Shown: piece after piece, positions 47,426-57,655 of the stretch
Layout of the letters: every line of letters begins with the position of its first letter
Numbering within the stretch: the first letter of the stretch is position 1
NCBI GenBank assembly: GCA_029243545.1
Contig: JAQWRV010000015.1
Coordinates: 1-64,000 of the forward strand
DNA length: 64,000 nt
Direction of reading: 5' to 3'
Source of the DNA: Rhodospirillaceae bacterium
GTDB lineage: Bacteria; Pseudomonadota; Alphaproteobacteria; Rhodospirillales; Rhodospirillaceae
Notes under the pieces: model-generated
What the model was told of the DNA's origin: nothing
The model's input: the letters and a program-made list of their open reading frames with translations, nothing else
Databases searched by the model: none
Translations under genes and position numbers: made by a program

Positions 47426-48658
47426 CTAGGTCCGATACGACCCATTGATGTCAATGTAGCCATGTGTCAAATCGCACGTCCAAACCGTAGCTTGTCCTTT
47501 ACCAACACCGACATCGATATCAATTTCAACATCCCGGCCTTGCATATGCGCAGTCACTGGCGCTTCGTCATAACCGTCAACGGGCTCACCGTTTTTCGCG
47601 ATATGAACTCCACCGATGGCGATGGCCATTTTATCACGGTCAGCGGCTTCTCCAGCTTTGCCGACCGCCATAACAATACGACCCCAGTTGGCGTCTTCAC
47701 CGGCAATGGCCGTCTTAACGAGGGGCGAGTTGCCGACGGCTAATCCAATACGCCGTGCCGCCGCATCGGTCTCGGCACCGGTGATGCGAATCTCTACGAA
47801 TTTCTGTGCGCCTTCACCGTCTTTAACAACCTGCTGCGCCAAGTCGATCATGATGGCATCCAAAGCTGTCACAAACGCGTCCAGTTTAGGGTCATCCGCG
47901 TTTTCAATAGGCGTGTGAGCAGTCTTTCCGGTGGCGAACACCAGCACCGTGTCTGAGGTGGAGGTGTCGCCGTCGACGGTAATGGCATTGAAACTTTTAT
48001 CGGCACTGCGTGACGTCAACGTTTGAAGCACATTTGCGGGTAGCGTGGCATCGGTCATGACATAAGCCAGCATGGTGGCCATATCAGGTGCGATCATGCC
48101 CGACCCTTTTGCGATACCCGATAAGACAACCGGCACACCATCAATCAACGCTTTGCGCGTCGAGCCTTTCGGGTATGTGTCTGTGGTCATAATTGCTGTT
48201 GCGGCGTCTTCCCAAGCAGCGTCCGACAACGCATCATAGAGTTCACTGATCCGGGCAGTAATTCGTTCTTCCAGTAGGTACTCGCCGATCGTTCCCGTCG
48301 AACTCACATAGACGTCCAGCGCATCACAGGTCACGGCCTCAGTCACGGCAGACGCAGTCTTCTCGACAGCCACGCGCCCCCGTTTACCGGTAAACACATT
48401 GGCATTGCCTGAGTTGACCACCAGCGCCCGCGCCGTGCCCCTTGGTAAAGCCGTCCGGTTCCAGCCCACCGGTGCGTCCGCGGTTGTTGATTGGGTCATC
48501 ACCCCGCCGACGCTGGTGCCTTCGTCAAAAACGGCAAGCATGAGGTCTAGACGGCCGTTATAGCGCACTCCAGCGTCACATGAGGCGATGCGCACGCCCG
48601 GCACAGCTGGTAAATTCGGAAAGCGATCCGGCTTAAAGGGTGAGGACGGTAAATCCAT
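47426..48658 (-). CDS. argJ: Arginine biosynthesis bifunctional protein ArgJ
   Basis: ArgJ transfers the acetyl group from N-acetylornithine to glutamate and can also make N-acetylglutamate from acetyl-CoA. The 410-residue precursor cleaves itself before a threonine; the site is in IAPDMATMLAYVMTDA at about residue 195-205, and the cut gives alpha and beta chains. Other marks: FTGKRGRVAVEKTASAV, DTSTSDTVLVFATGK and EDANWGRIVMAVGKAG. Divergent from secA. The parvulin gene often found between these two in relatives is not seen. Confidence 0.96.
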   Translation of the reverse strand: MDLPSSPFKPDRFPNLPAVPGVRIASCDAGVRYNGRLDLMLAVFDEGTSVGGVMTQSTTADAPVGWNRTALPRGTARALVVNSGNANVFTGKRGRVAVEKTASAVTEAVTCDALDVYVSSTGTIGEYLLEERITARISELYDALSDAAWEDAATAIMTTDTYPKGSTRKALIDGVPVVLSGIAKGSGMIAPDMATMLAYVMTDATLPANVLQTLTSRSADKSFNAITVDGDTSTSDTVLVFATGKTAHTPIENADDPKLDAFVTALDAIMIDLAQQVVKDGEGAQKFVEIRITGAETDAAARRIGLAVGNSPLVKTAIAGEDANWGRIVMAVGKAGEAADRDKMAIAIGGVHIAKNGEPVDGYDEAPVTAHMQGRDVEIDIDVGVGKGQATVWTCDLTHGYIDINGSYRT

Positions 48659-48781
48659 AGGTTTTATGGGGTTTGACCTTAATTAAAGACGGGCGCTACA
48701 TCGCACAGACCGCCCATTTCGTCCAGTTCACATACGCCGGGCTGGCCAAGACGCGGCCCGAAACACTCTATTTCTCTGGAA

Positions 48782-48840
48782 AAGACATAGAAAACCTCCT
48801 CACCGGTCGTTGACAGGAGGCAGGTGGCTTTCTATGTCTT
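48782..48840 (+). promoter_or_regulatory. Nested inverted repeat in the secA leader
   Basis: A perfect 12-base repeat (AAGACATAGAAA at 48782-48793, TTTCTATGTCTT at 48829-48840) encloses an inner CCTCCT/AGGAGG pair (48795-48800, 48815-48820). A second hairpin AGCGCATC/GATGCGCT follows at about 48845-48866. No T-run follows either. The inner AGGAGG would be a good ribosome site if free, but there is no start codon at the right distance. Confidence 0.55.
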
Positions 48841-48892
48841 CGGCAGCGCATCTGACCGGATGCGCTCTCCTGATGTCCAGCCTGAGGTAGAT

Positions 48893-51619
48893 ATGTTAGG
48901 CGCTCTCGCCAAACGTCTGTTTGGGACCGCAAATGACCGCATCGTAAAACAGATGCAACCGACCGTGGACGCGGTGAACGCGTTGGAGCCAGAGCTTGAG
49001 GCTTTGGACGACGATTCTCTTCGCGCACGGACAGGCCAGCTGAAGTTTCGTCTCAAAGAAGGTGAAACTTTAGACGATATTCTGTTCGAGGCATTTGCCA
49101 CCGTTCGTGAGGCGGCAAAACGGGCCTTGGGGCAGCGTCATTTCGATGTCCAAATCGTTGGTGGCGTGATTTTGCATCAGGGCAAGATCTCAGAAATGGG
49201 AACGGGGGAGGGTAAAACCCTCGTGGCCACATTGCCGGTCTACCTCAACGCGCTAGAGGAAAAGGGTGTTCATGTTATCACCGTGAACGACTACCTGGCC
49301 AGCCGCGATGCGGACTGGATGGGGCAAGTATACCGGTTCCTCGGCTTGACTGTCGGCTGCCTCCAAGGGGGCATCGACGACCAAGCCCGCCGCGCTGCTT
49401 ATGCTTGTGATGTGACATACGGCACGAATAACGAATTTGGGTTCGACTATCTACGCGACAATATGAAGTATGCCATTGCCGACATGGTGCAGCGTGAATT
49501 TTGCTACGCTATCGTCGATGAGGTTGATTCCATTTTAGTTGACGAAGCGCGTACGCCACTAATTATTTCCGGTCATGCTGAAGATAAGACGGACCTCTAC
49601 GATAAAGTCGACAAGCTCATTCCGCTTCTTACGGAAGAAGACTACGAAAAGGATGAAAAAGCGCGATCAATTACACTGACCGATGAAGGCGCCGAGCATG
49701 CAGAAAATCTTTTACAAGAGCATGGTATTCTCAAAGACGGTGGAATGTACGACATCCAAAACATTACGCTCATTCATCACGTCAACCAGGGATTACGCGC
49801 CCACCATTTGTTCCAGAGAGATGTGCATTATCTTGTAAGGGGCGATCATGTCCATTTGATTGATGAATTTACCGGTCGTGTGATGGAAGGCCGTCGTTTG
49901 TCCGAGGGTTTGCATCAGGCCATTGAGGCGCGCGAAAACGTCACTGTGCAAAACGAAAACCAGACGCTCGCTTCGATCACATACCAAAACTATTTCCGTA
50001 TGTATCCGAAGCTGGCCGGCATGACCGGCACCGCCATGACCGAAGCCGAAGAATTTGGTGAGATTTATGGGCTAGAAGTGGTGGCTGTGCCGTCCAACCT
50101 TCCTCTTGTTAGAGACGATAGCGACGATGAGGTTTATCGGACGGCCGACGAAAAAAATGAAGCCATCATTGAGTTAATCCACGAATGCCATGAACGGCAG
50201 CAACCTGTTTTAGTAGGCACGGTTTCCATTGAGAAATCCGAGCAATTGGCGGATCTTCTAAAGGAAAAGAGTAAGATCAAAGTTGAAGTCTTGAATGCGA
50301 AACAGCATGAACGTGAGGCTCACATTATCGCTCAAGCTGGTGTTCCCGGATCAGTGACCATTGCCACCAACATGGCGGGACGCGGCACGGACATTCAGTT
50401 GGGCGGCAACGCTGAATTCATGATTCAAGAGGAAGAAGAAAAAAAGGGCCGCACCCTTACCGGCGAAGAAAAAGAAAAAATCCAAGCGCTTCTTGATGAA
50501 CGTAAGAAAGTAGCTCTAGAAGCTGGTGGGCTTTATGTGGTGGGAACAGAACGCCACGAGAGTCGTCGGATTGATAACCAGTTACGCGGCCGGGCCGGAC
50601 GTCAGGGCGATCCTGGCGGCTCGAAATTCTTTCTCTCGCTTCAAGATGACTTGATGCGGATATTTGGGTCCGAACGCATGGACGGCATGTTGCAGCGCTT
50701 GGGCCTCGAACACGGTGAGGCGATTATTCATCCGTGGATCAATAAGGCGATTGAAAAAGCTCAGCAAAAAGTCGAAGCCAGAAACTTTGATATTCGTAAG
50801 AATCTTCTTCAATACGACGACGTCATGAATGATCAGCGCAAAGCGATCTTCGATCAGCGTAAAGAGGTCATGTCGGCGGAAGACATTTCCGACTATATCG
50901 TCGATATGCGCCATGAGGTTATTGAAGAACTCGTCGGCCGGGCAATGCCCGAGCGGGCCATGATTGCGCAGTGGGACGTCGATCTTCTTCATGAGGAAAG
51001 TCTCAGGCTCCTCAGCGCAGATTTGCCTTATGCGGATTGGGTCAAAGAAGAGGGAATCGCCAACGACGAGATTCGTGAACGGATGTTTGAGGCGTCTGAT
51101 CAAAAGATGGCGGAAAAAACGGCTAACGTTGGGCCCGACGTCATGCGCCGCCTTGAAAAGAGTCTGGTATTGCAGATGATCGATGCGGGTTGGCGGGACC
51201 ATTTACAGCAATTGGACTACCTGCGCGGGTCCATTGGCTTACGGTCTTATGGGCAAAAGCAGCCGCTGCTTGAATACCAAAAAGAGTCGTTTTCAATGTT
51301 CCAGTTGATGCTGGAGTCGCTTCGCTCCCGTGTCACCGAAATACTGTCCCGGGTTGAAATTAAAGTCGAACCCCGGCCAGAAGATCTCAAGCCGATTGGT
51401 CTCTCCGGCTTGCAATTTGGTGGCAACCTGCCGCCCGAGGAAGAAGATGCGCGCCGGCAAAGAATTGAAGAAATTGGCCAGCAAAGATCCAGGCCTCGGA
51501 TAAGGCCAGAAGAACGCAACTCCAACGACCCAGCAACCTGGGGCAAAGTCTCCCGGAATGAGGCTTGTCCATGCGGCTCAGGCAAGAAATACAAGCATTG
51601 TCATGGGGTTGCGGGCTGA
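48893..51619 (+). CDS. secA: Preprotein translocase ATPase SecA
   Basis: SecA is the motor that pushes unfolded preproteins through SecYEG. The 908-residue product is complete: Walker [11 protein letters not shown] near 104-112, [19 protein letters not shown], the second ATPase domain [16 protein letters not shown] and [20 protein letters not shown], and a C-terminal zinc motif [14 protein letters not shown] that binds SecB and lipids. I use the ATG at 48893 (GAGG ahead), since [16 protein letters not shown] is the normal N-terminus; the frame is open from 48824, through the leader hairpins. A terminator follows. Confidence 0.98.
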   Translation: MLGALAKRLFGTANDRIVKQMQPTVDAVNALEPELEALDDDSLRARTGQLKFRLKEGETLDDILFEAFATVREAAKRALGQRHFDVQIVGGVILHQGKISEMGTGEGKTLVATLPVYLNALEEKGVHVITVNDYLASRDADWMGQVYRFLGLTVGCLQGGIDDQARRAAYACDVTYGTNNEFGFDYLRDNMKYAIADMVQREFCYAIVDEVDSILVDEARTPLIISGHAEDKTDLYDKVDKLIPLLTEEDYEKDEKARSITLTDEGAEHAENLLQEHGILKDGGMYDIQNITLIHHVNQGLRAHHLFQRDVHYLVRGDHVHLIDEFTGRVMEGRRLSEGLHQAIEARENVTVQNENQTLASITYQNYFRMYPKLAGMTGTAMTEAEEFGEIYGLEVVAVPSNLPLVRDDSDDEVYRTADEKNEAIIELIHECHERQQPVLVGTVSIEKSEQLADLLKEKSKIKVEVLNAKQHEREAHIIAQAGVPGSVTIATNMAGRGTDIQLGGNAEFMIQEEEEKKGRTLTGEEKEKIQALLDERKKVALEAGGLYVVGTERHESRRIDNQLRGRAGRQGDPGGSKFFLSLQDDLMRIFGSERMDGMLQRLGLEHGEAIIHPWINKAIEKAQQKVEARNFDIRKNLLQYDDVMNDQRKAIFDQRKEVMSAEDISDYIVDMRHEVIEELVGRAMPERAMIAQWDVDLLHEESLRLLSADLPYADWVKEEGIANDEIRERMFEASDQKMAEKTANVGPDVMRRLEKSLVLQMIDAGWRDHLQQLDYLRGSIGLRSYGQKQPLLEYQKESFSMFQLMLESLRSRVTEILSRVEIKVEPRPEDLKPIGLSGLQFGGNLPPEEEDARRQRIEEIGQQRSRPRIRPEERNSNDPATWGKVSRNEACPCGSGKKYKHCHGVAG

Positions 51620-51675
51620 GCGTCGGATTCTGAGAAAGCCTGAAACCAAAAGCCCGCGTTAGGCGTTTTTGACTT

Positions 51676-51704
51676 AAGGCGGCGCAAAAGCGCCGCCTTT
51701 TTTT
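51676..51704 (+). terminator. Intrinsic terminator of secA
   Basis: Perfect ten-pair stem AAGGCGGCGC/GCGCCGCCTT (51676-51685, 51690-51699), AAAA loop, then further Ts to 51704. Confidence 0.93.
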
Positions 51705-51771
51705 GATTCGCGCTCGGTGTTCCCCCGAACATACGGTTGCCTCCTCATGGCACCGGGTACATGCTTATCGC

Positions 51772-52323
51772 ATGGAGTCCTCTTCAGAGCCGGTGCCTGC
51801 TAAAGGTCCGACCGTTGAACGCATCCCCCCGGGAGATGACCGGCCGCGTCTTGTCTGTAAAGATTGCGGTTTTGTGAATTATGTAAATCCCAAGGTCGTG
51901 GTCGGCGCGGTCGCGACGTGGGGCAGTCAATTTCTATTGGTTAAGCGGGCGATCGAGCCCCGCAAAGGACACTGGACCATCCCCGCAGGGTTTTTAGAAG
52001 TTGGAGAAACCGTAGAGGCAGGAGCCGTGCGTGAAACCTGGGAAGAAGCGCGGGCACGCATCACCGTCGATGCGCTGCTCGGCGTCTACAGCATCACCCG
52101 TATTGCCCAGGTTTATCTGGTCTTTCGCGCGCATTTGTTAGAAGAGGCCTTTGCGCCTGGTCCCGAGAGCCAAGAGGCGGGTCTATTTAGTTGGGACGAT
52201 ATACCGTGGAGTGATCTCGCCTTCCCCAGTGTCCAATGGGCATTGGAACATTACAAGGATGCACAAGGTCAGACTGATGTGGTGCCCAGCCGGGAACCGC
52301 CGACCATACACTGGGAAAGATAG
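51772..52323 (+). CDS. Nudix hydrolase with half zinc ribbon
   Basis: About 183 residues. An N-terminal [19 protein letters not shown] has the start of a zinc ribbon but only one CxxC pair. The Nudix box [20 protein letters not shown], then A, is intact, and a domain end [11 protein letters not shown] follows. The layout is that of the alphaproteobacterial Nudix group related to NudC-like and ADP-ribose/NADH pyrophosphatases; the substrate is not fixed. The ATG at 51772 was chosen because the frame before it lies on the secA terminator. Confidence 0.85.
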   Translation: MESSSEPVPAKGPTVERIPPGDDRPRLVCKDCGFVNYVNPKVVVGAVATWGSQFLLVKRAIEPRKGHWTIPAGFLEVGETVEAGAVRETWEEARARITVDALLGVYSITRIAQVYLVFRAHLLEEAFAPGPESQEAGLFSWDDIPWSDLAFPSVQWALEHYKDAQGQTDVVPSREPPTIHWER

Positions 52324-52332
52324 TGGGACGTT

Positions 52333-52872
52333 ATGAAAAACGTTATGGGGCCGGTCGATGCACTATTTTTGTTCCCGGCCGTTTCGTTTGCGCAGGATCA
52401 GCCACCATTAAAGCGACACCTGCAAATCATCGCTCATCTATTCCCAGGGTCTTATGACAACAATGAGCAGGTCTATTTCGACAACCGTCTCAAATTACCG
52501 GAACATATTCGTCATGAGCGCGTCTCGACCGAAGTACGGCGTATCCCCGATGATCGCTTTGGCGAACATGCGTTTTTCATTATTTACTATTGGCATGAAC
52601 AAGATAGCTGACATCCTCGCATCTATTCATTTCATATCGATGGAGACGAGAATGCGATCCGGATGAAGCTGCATGAGTTCGTTCTGTACGCCGTGGAACG
52701 CTCCGGCGGCAAAGACCGCAACAAGACGTACTCATGGGGCGCGCCGGAAGAGGCCAGTGTTGGTATCAATTTGATATGGATGATCACGTCCTGCTACATC
52801 ACGCCGACTAGCGAGACCGAGCCCTATCTCAGGAAAGCCCCAGCAGGCCCTTGGCAAAGCCCTCCGCCGTAA
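52333..52872 (+). pseudogene. CpcT/CpeT-like secreted protein gene with an in-frame stop
   Basis: A signal peptide (ALFLFPAVSFAQDQ) precedes HLFPGSYDNNEQVYFD and DRFGEHAFFIIYYWHEQDS, the pattern of CpcT/CpeT-like proteins of non-photosynthetic bacteria (GxxDN-xQ, then FGEHVFY). A TGA at 52609 stops the frame; the same frame continues as HPRIYSFHIDGDENAIRMKL, clearly the next part of the domain (R-QRIYxF in relatives). It ends inside the 3' end of ftsY on the other strand, so the last part may be lost as well. A stop plus a lost 3' end argue for a dead gene. Not related to phycobilins in this context. Confidence 0.6.
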
Positions 52873-53779
52873 ATGGGCGCAGGTCGTCCACACCTTCGCC
52901 GACGCCGAGGTAATGCACTGGCAGACCAAACCGTTCAGCAAGCGCGATAACAACGCCGCCCTTAGCTGTACCGTCCAGTTTAGTCATCACCAGGCCGGTA
53001 ACACCGGAAACGTCACGGAAAACCTCAACTTGTGAATGGGCGTTCTGGCCGACCGTGGCATCCAGCACCAGAAGCACGGCGTGGGGCGCTGTTTCATCCT
53101 GCTTACCCATCACCCGGACCACTTTAGCCAACTCATCCATCAGTGCGTCTTTGTTTTGCAAACGCCCCGCTGTATCGACCATCAAAATGTCGTCGCCGCG
53201 TCCTTTGGCTTCGTTGAGCGCATCATAGGCTAGGCCTGCTGCATCGGCACCGGTCTCGCGCGCGATCACCGGTACACCGGCGCGTTGTCCCCACACCTTT
53301 AGTTGTTCTACGGCGGCGGCGCGGAAGGTATCTCCTGCCGCGAGGGTGACAGACCGCCCCTCATCGCGAAACTGTTTGGCCATCTTGCCGATTGTGGTGG
53401 TCTTGCCGGCGCCGTTGACCCCGACCACCAAAATGACGAATGGCTTTTTCCCGGCATCTATTTCTAAGGGAACGGCCACGGGCGTAAGTGTCGTCTCGAT
53501 ATCGGCTGCGAAGGCGGTGCGGATCTCTTCACTGGTAACGTCCTTGCCGAACCTGGTCTTGGCCAGATTGGCTGTGAGCCGTGCCGCCATTGCCGTGCCG
53601 AGATCAGATGTGATTAAGAGCTCTTCCAACTCTTCCAGCGCAGCGCCGTCCAATTTTCGTTTGGTAAACAGGTCACCAATGCCACCGGTGAGTTTGGCGG
53701 ACGACTTTCGTAAGCCGGCAGTGAGGCGGCCAAGCCAACCGGCGGATTTCACCGCGTCAGATGAAGAGGGGTCGGACAT
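52829..53779 (-). CDS. ftsY: Signal recognition particle receptor FtsY
   Basis: FtsY is the membrane-bound GTPase partner of Ffh in co-translational targeting. The 316-residue product is the short form without the acidic A domain. G1 is VGVNGAGKTTTIGKMA, G2 GDTFRAAAVEQLK, G3 ILMVDTAGRLQNK, G4 TKLDGTAKGG. It starts four bases downstream of the mtaB stop. The final 44 bases overlap the CpcT-like remnant on the other strand. Confidence 0.97.
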   Translation of the reverse strand: MSDPSSSDAVKSAGWLGRLTAGLRKSSAKLTGGIGDLFTKRKLDGAALEELEELLITSDLGTAMAARLTANLAKTRFGKDVTSEEIRTAFAADIETTLTPVAVPLEIDAGKKPFVILVVGVNGAGKTTTIGKMAKQFRDEGRSVTLAAGDTFRAAAVEQLKVWGQRAGVPVIARETGADAAGLAYDALNEAKGRGDDILMVDTAGRLQNKDALMDELAKVVRVMGKQDETAPHAVLLVLDATVGQNAHSQVEVFRDVSGVTGLVMTKLDGTAKGGVVIALAERFGLPVHYLGVGEGVDDLRPFTAEGFAKGLLGLS

Positions 53780-53783
53780 TGGA

Positions 53784-55055
53784 TTAAACAGAAATCAAAC
53801 AGCCGCCTACCGTATCGGCGATGGTCACGTTGACGATTGTTCCGGCCCCTGGGTCCGGCTGCACGCGCACCGGCACATAATGCTCGCTCTGGCCAATGCC
53901 ATTGGCTTCAACCAACACCGACGCTTGTTGGCCGACCCGGCTGGTGAGAAAGAGCGCCATTGCGTTATCCCCGACCGCCCGCAAGCGTGAAGCCCTATCT
54001 TTGATGACCGCGGACTCCACTTGCAGCATACGGGCTGCCGGTGTGTCTTGACGAATGGAATACGGAAACACGTGCAAGTGCGTCAGCCCCGCTTTATCCA
54101 CCAAATCGATGGTGTTTTTGAACTGTGCTTCTGTCTCGGTTGGAAACCCGGCGATTAAATCAGCCCCGAATACAGCATCCGGCCTAGCCCTGCGAGTTCG
54201 CTCACAGAACGCGAGCACGTCATCGCGCAGGTGGCGGCGCTTCATGCGCTTTAAGATAATGTCGTCTCCGGACTGCACAGAAATATGAAAATGCGGCAAC
54301 AGGCGAGGCTCGTCGGCGATAATGTGAAACAAATCTTCATCTGCTTCCGCCGGATCAAGTGATGACAAACGCAGGCGCGGTAAGTCGGGCACGACTGCCA
54401 GCAGACGGCGTACCATCTGCCCCAGTGTCGGTGATCCTGGTAAGTCGCTGCCATAGCCCGTGATGTCCACGCCGGTGAGGACGATCTCTTTAAGACCTGC
54501 GTTGACCAAGGCTTTTACTTCATTGACCAGCTGGCCCATGGGTACGCTGCGGTTATTTCCGCGGGCGAAAGGGATAATACAGAACGTGCAGCGGTGGTCG
54601 CAGCCTTGTTGAATTTGTAAGAAAGCACGCGCCCGATCGGCGAAAGGGGTTGTATGGGCATCTGCCATATGTGACGTGGTTTCACGCACCGTCATGATGT
54701 CGCTGATCAGAACAGGATTATCGTTACCGGCGGCGAAGCTCTCTGCTTTCATCTTGTGCTCGTTGCCGATGACCCGGTCGACTTCGGTCATCTCTGCATA
54801 GCTGTCCGGGTTGAGCTGCACGGCGCAACCGGTGGCGATGATTTCAGACGTCGGGTTATCACGGCGCAAGCGGCGCAGCGACTGACGGCCTTGCCGTTCC
54901 GCTTCTTTGGTGACCGCGCAGGTATTGACGATAATGGTATTGTTTAGCCCTGCGGCCTGGGCATGGTCTTTCATCACTTCAGCTTCATAGGCATTGAGGC
55001 GGCAGCCGAAGCTGACCACACTCGGCTCAGACCTATTTTGATGAGTCGTTGTCAT
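53784..55055 (-). CDS. mtaB: tRNA t6A37 methylthiotransferase MtaB
   Basis: MtaB adds a methylthio group to t6A at position 37 of tRNAs that read ANN codons. The 423-residue product has an N-terminal UPF0004 domain with cluster cysteines (FGCRLNAYEAE, NTCAVTKEAERQ, TGCAVQLNP), a radical-SAM core with CDHRCTFCIIPFARG, and a C-terminal TRAM domain. The start overlaps the dapF stop as ATGA. The dapF-mtaB-ftsY order is a well-known alphaproteobacterial cluster. Confidence 0.95.
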   Translation of the reverse strand: MTTTHQNRSEPSVVSFGCRLNAYEAEVMKDHAQAAGLNNTIIVNTCAVTKEAERQGRQSLRRLRRDNPTSEIIATGCAVQLNPDSYAEMTEVDRVIGNEHKMKAESFAAGNDNPVLISDIMTVRETTSHMADAHTTPFADRARAFLQIQQGCDHRCTFCIIPFARGNNRSVPMGQLVNEVKALVNAGLKEIVLTGVDITGYGSDLPGSPTLGQMVRRLLAVVPDLPRLRLSSLDPAEADEDLFHIIADEPRLLPHFHISVQSGDDIILKRMKRRHLRDDVLAFCERTRRARPDAVFGADLIAGFPTETEAQFKNTIDLVDKAGLTHLHVFPYSIRQDTPAARMLQVESAVIKDRASRLRAVGDNAMALFLTSRVGQQASVLVEANGIGQSEHYVPVRVQPDPGAGTIVNVTIADTVGGCLISV

Positions 55056-55900
55056 GGCAACAGGCTTCCATCAATGACACCGTCATAACTGTATGACACG
55101 GGCCCTGTCATGATGACGTGTCCATCTTCGCGCCACACAATGTGCAGGTCGCCACCGTCGAGCGTTACGGTGACGGCACGGTCGGTCAGGTTTCGACGCA
55201 CACCGGCCACACCCACAGCACAGGCACCCGTGCCGCAGGCTTGGGTAATGCCGACACCGCGCTCCCACACCCGCATGCGCATGTGGCTACGATCCAGAAC
55301 TTCAACCACTTCCACATTGGTGCGATTGGGAAACAGGGCATGGGTTTCAATCATAGGGCCGAGGCGCGCCAAATCCACGGCTTCTACATCTTTTACAAAG
55401 AACACCACATGAGGGTTACCCATGCTCACCGCCACCGGGTTAGACAAACTGCCAACCACAATGTCCAGATGCCCGGTGTTTTCTTCCATGGCGAGGGGAA
55501 TGTCTTGCCAGTCTAGTTTGGCAGGCCCTATGTCGACGGCGACCTGGCCGTCCTCTCCATGACTAGCAGAGACTGGCCCGGCCAGGGTTTCCAATACAAC
55601 TGCGTCTTTGCCCGTATCGGCCATCACAAGATCAGCGACACAGCGTGCGCCATTGCCGCAGGATGAAACCACCCCGCCGTCGGCATTGCGCACGGTCATG
55701 AAGGCATCGCCGTCCTTCTGGGCCGGCTCAATAATCAATAACTGGTCGAATCCCACCCCGGTACGCCGGTCGGCAATGGCCTGAACCTGACTTTCACTTA
55801 AGGAAAGCGGGCGCGTCCGGGCATCCAGGACAACGAAATCGTTGCCCAGCCCATGCATCTTGCGGAAGGGCAGGCCCTCTATGGCGGAACCATTGGTCAT
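55052..55900 (-). CDS. dapF: Diaminopimelate epimerase
   Basis: DapF converts LL- to meso-diaminopimelate for lysine and peptidoglycan. The 282-residue product has the two active-site cysteines in SSCGNGARCVA and TQACGTGACAVGV. I use the ATG at 55900, just before FRKMHGLGNDFVVLDA, because the frame upstream of it, open to 56059, is tryptophan/arginine-rich and not conserved in character. The dapF gene is divergent from ffh across about 270 bases. Confidence 0.95.
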   Translation of the reverse strand: MTNGSAIEGLPFRKMHGLGNDFVVLDARTRPLSLSESQVQAIADRRTGVGFDQLLIIEPAQKDGDAFMTVRNADGGVVSSCGNGARCVADLVMADTGKDAVVLETLAGPVSASHGEDGQVAVDIGPAKLDWQDIPLAMEENTGHLDIVVGSLSNPVAVSMGNPHVVFFVKDVEAVDLARLGPMIETHALFPNRTNVEVVEVLDRSHMRMRVWERGVGITQACGTGACAVGVAGVRRNLTDRAVTVTLDGGDLHIVWREDGHVIMTGPVSYSYDGVIDGSLLP

Positions 55901-56173
55901 CAGCGGGTTATATGGCGGTGTATGGCCCCGAGTCCAGCAATGTCGGTCTGTCTCGTGACGTCCTGCTCGGGGCTCAAAACCCCACCAAACCTTGACTCTG
56001 CCGCCCCAAAACCGTAAACCACGCCCGTCCAGATCACATAGCCTGGGCACAGGATTCAATCACTTCGGGCATCCTGCTCTTGAGGGGGTCCGCCAGTCCG
56101 CGAGGGTTCGCGCACTGGCGCGTTACTGCTTTGGGCTACCGGATTTCCGAAAACAGGGACGCTAAGCCGCTTC

Positions 56174-57598
56174 ATGTTCGACGGATTGTCACAAAAACTC
56201 GGCTCCGTATTCGATGCGCTGACCCGCCGGGGCGCGCTTAAGGAGGACGACGTCCGCGCTGCTATGCGCGAAGTCCGCGTTGCGTTGCTTGAAGCCGATG
56301 TCGCCCTGCCGGTGGTCAAAGAGTTCATCGAAAAGGCGACCGAACAGGCCGTCGGTGAACAGGTCATTCGCTCAGTCACGCCGGGCCAGATGGTGGTCAA
56401 GATCGTCCACGACTGCCTGGTCGAGATGCTAGGCGGTGAAGACGAAGCGGCGTCTGAGTTAAATCTCAACGCTACGCCGCCGGTGCCGATTCTCATGGTC
56501 GGTTTACAAGGCTCGGGTAAAACCACCACCACGGCCAAAATCGCGCGGCATCTGCAGACCAAGGCCAAGAAGCGCGTGCTGATGGCGTCACTGGATATTT
56601 ACCGCCCTGCCGCCATGGAGCAACTGGCCACCCTTGGCCAGCAGGCTGACGTTATTACTCTGCCCATCGTTGAGGGTGAAAAACCGGTCGCCATCGCCAA
56701 ACGGGCCATGGACGAAGGCCGCCGCGGTGGGTTCGACGTTGTCCTACTCGATACCGCTGGCCGTACGACCATAGACCAAGCCCTGATGGATGAAGTTACC
56801 CAGGTGCGGGACGCTGTGTCCCCCGTGGAAACCCTGCTCGTCGCCGATGCCATGACCGGCCAGGATGCCGTTGCCACGGCGACAGCCTTCCAGGAAAAAG
56901 TCGGCATTACCGGTATCGCTTTGACCCGTGTAGATGGGGATGCCCGCGGCGGTGCAGCCTTGTCCATGCGTGCAGTCACTGGCGTGCCCATCAAAGTCAT
57001 GGGTGTCGGTGAAAAGACCGACGCCATTGAGGCATTCCACGCCGAACGCATCGCCGGGCGCATTCTCGGCATGGGCGATGTGGTCAGCCTGGTTGAGAAG
57101 GCGACGGAAAACGTCGACGAGGAAGAGGCTGAACGGCTGGCTAAGCGAATGATGCAGGGCCAGTTCGATCTCAACGATTTGCTGTCTCAACTCCGCCAAT
57201 TGCAGAAGATGGGCGACATGAAGGGCCTGCTCGGTATGTTGCCGGGCGTTGGCAAGATGGCGAAACAAATTAAAGACGCCGATGTTGACCCCAAAATGAT
57301 CAAGCGCCAGGAGGCCATCTTGCTGTCGATGACCCCGCGGGAACGCACCCAACCGGCAGTCATTAAAGCCTCGCGCAAGAAACGCATCGCGGCCGGGTCA
57401 GGAACCTCAGTGCCCGACGTGAACCGTTTGCTGAAGCAGTATCAACAGATGGCTGGCGTGATGAAGAAGATGAAAAAGAAAGGCCTGGCAGGCTTGTTTT
57501 CCGGCGGCGGTATACCTGGCGCTGGACTTCAGGGTGGGTTGCCGGGCGGCGGCTTGCCGGGTGGCTTGCCACCTGGCGTTCCTTATAGGGGACGCTAA
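56174..57598 (+). CDS. ffh: Signal recognition particle protein Ffh
   Basis: Ffh is the SRP54 GTPase that binds signal sequences with 4.5S RNA. The 474-residue product has the N domain (FDGLSQKLGSVFDALTRRGA), G1 VGLQGSGKTTTTAKIA, G3 LLDTAGRTTID, G4 TRVDGDARGG and a methionine-rich M domain with the RNA-binding helix MTPRERTQPAVIKASRKKRI. The end is a glycine-rich repeat (LPGGGLPGGLPPG). First gene of the ffh-rpsP-rimM-trmD-rplS block. Confidence 0.98.
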   Translation: MFDGLSQKLGSVFDALTRRGALKEDDVRAAMREVRVALLEADVALPVVKEFIEKATEQAVGEQVIRSVTPGQMVVKIVHDCLVEMLGGEDEAASELNLNATPPVPILMVGLQGSGKTTTTAKIARHLQTKAKKRVLMASLDIYRPAAMEQLATLGQQADVITLPIVEGEKPVAIAKRAMDEGRRGGFDVVLLDTAGRTTIDQALMDEVTQVRDAVSPVETLLVADAMTGQDAVATATAFQEKVGITGIALTRVDGDARGGAALSMRAVTGVPIKVMGVGEKTDAIEAFHAERIAGRILGMGDVVSLVEKATENVDEEEAERLAKRMMQGQFDLNDLLSQLRQLQKMGDMKGLLGMLPGVGKMAKQIKDADVDPKMIKRQEAILLSMTPRERTQPAVIKASRKKRIAAGSGTSVPDVNRLLKQYQQMAGVMKKMKKKGLAGLFSGGGIPGAGLQGGLPGGGLPGGLPPGVPYRGR

Positions 57599-57655
57599 AG
57601 AAATCGCGTTCCGCATTGCGGGCGCCACTAGAATTGAACCAAAGGAGAAAGACGC

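Noticed and set aside
55901-56059. N-terminal extension of DapF by 53 residues
   Set aside because: The extra residues are Trp/Arg/Gly-rich and precede the conserved start; the ATG at 55900 gives normal family length.
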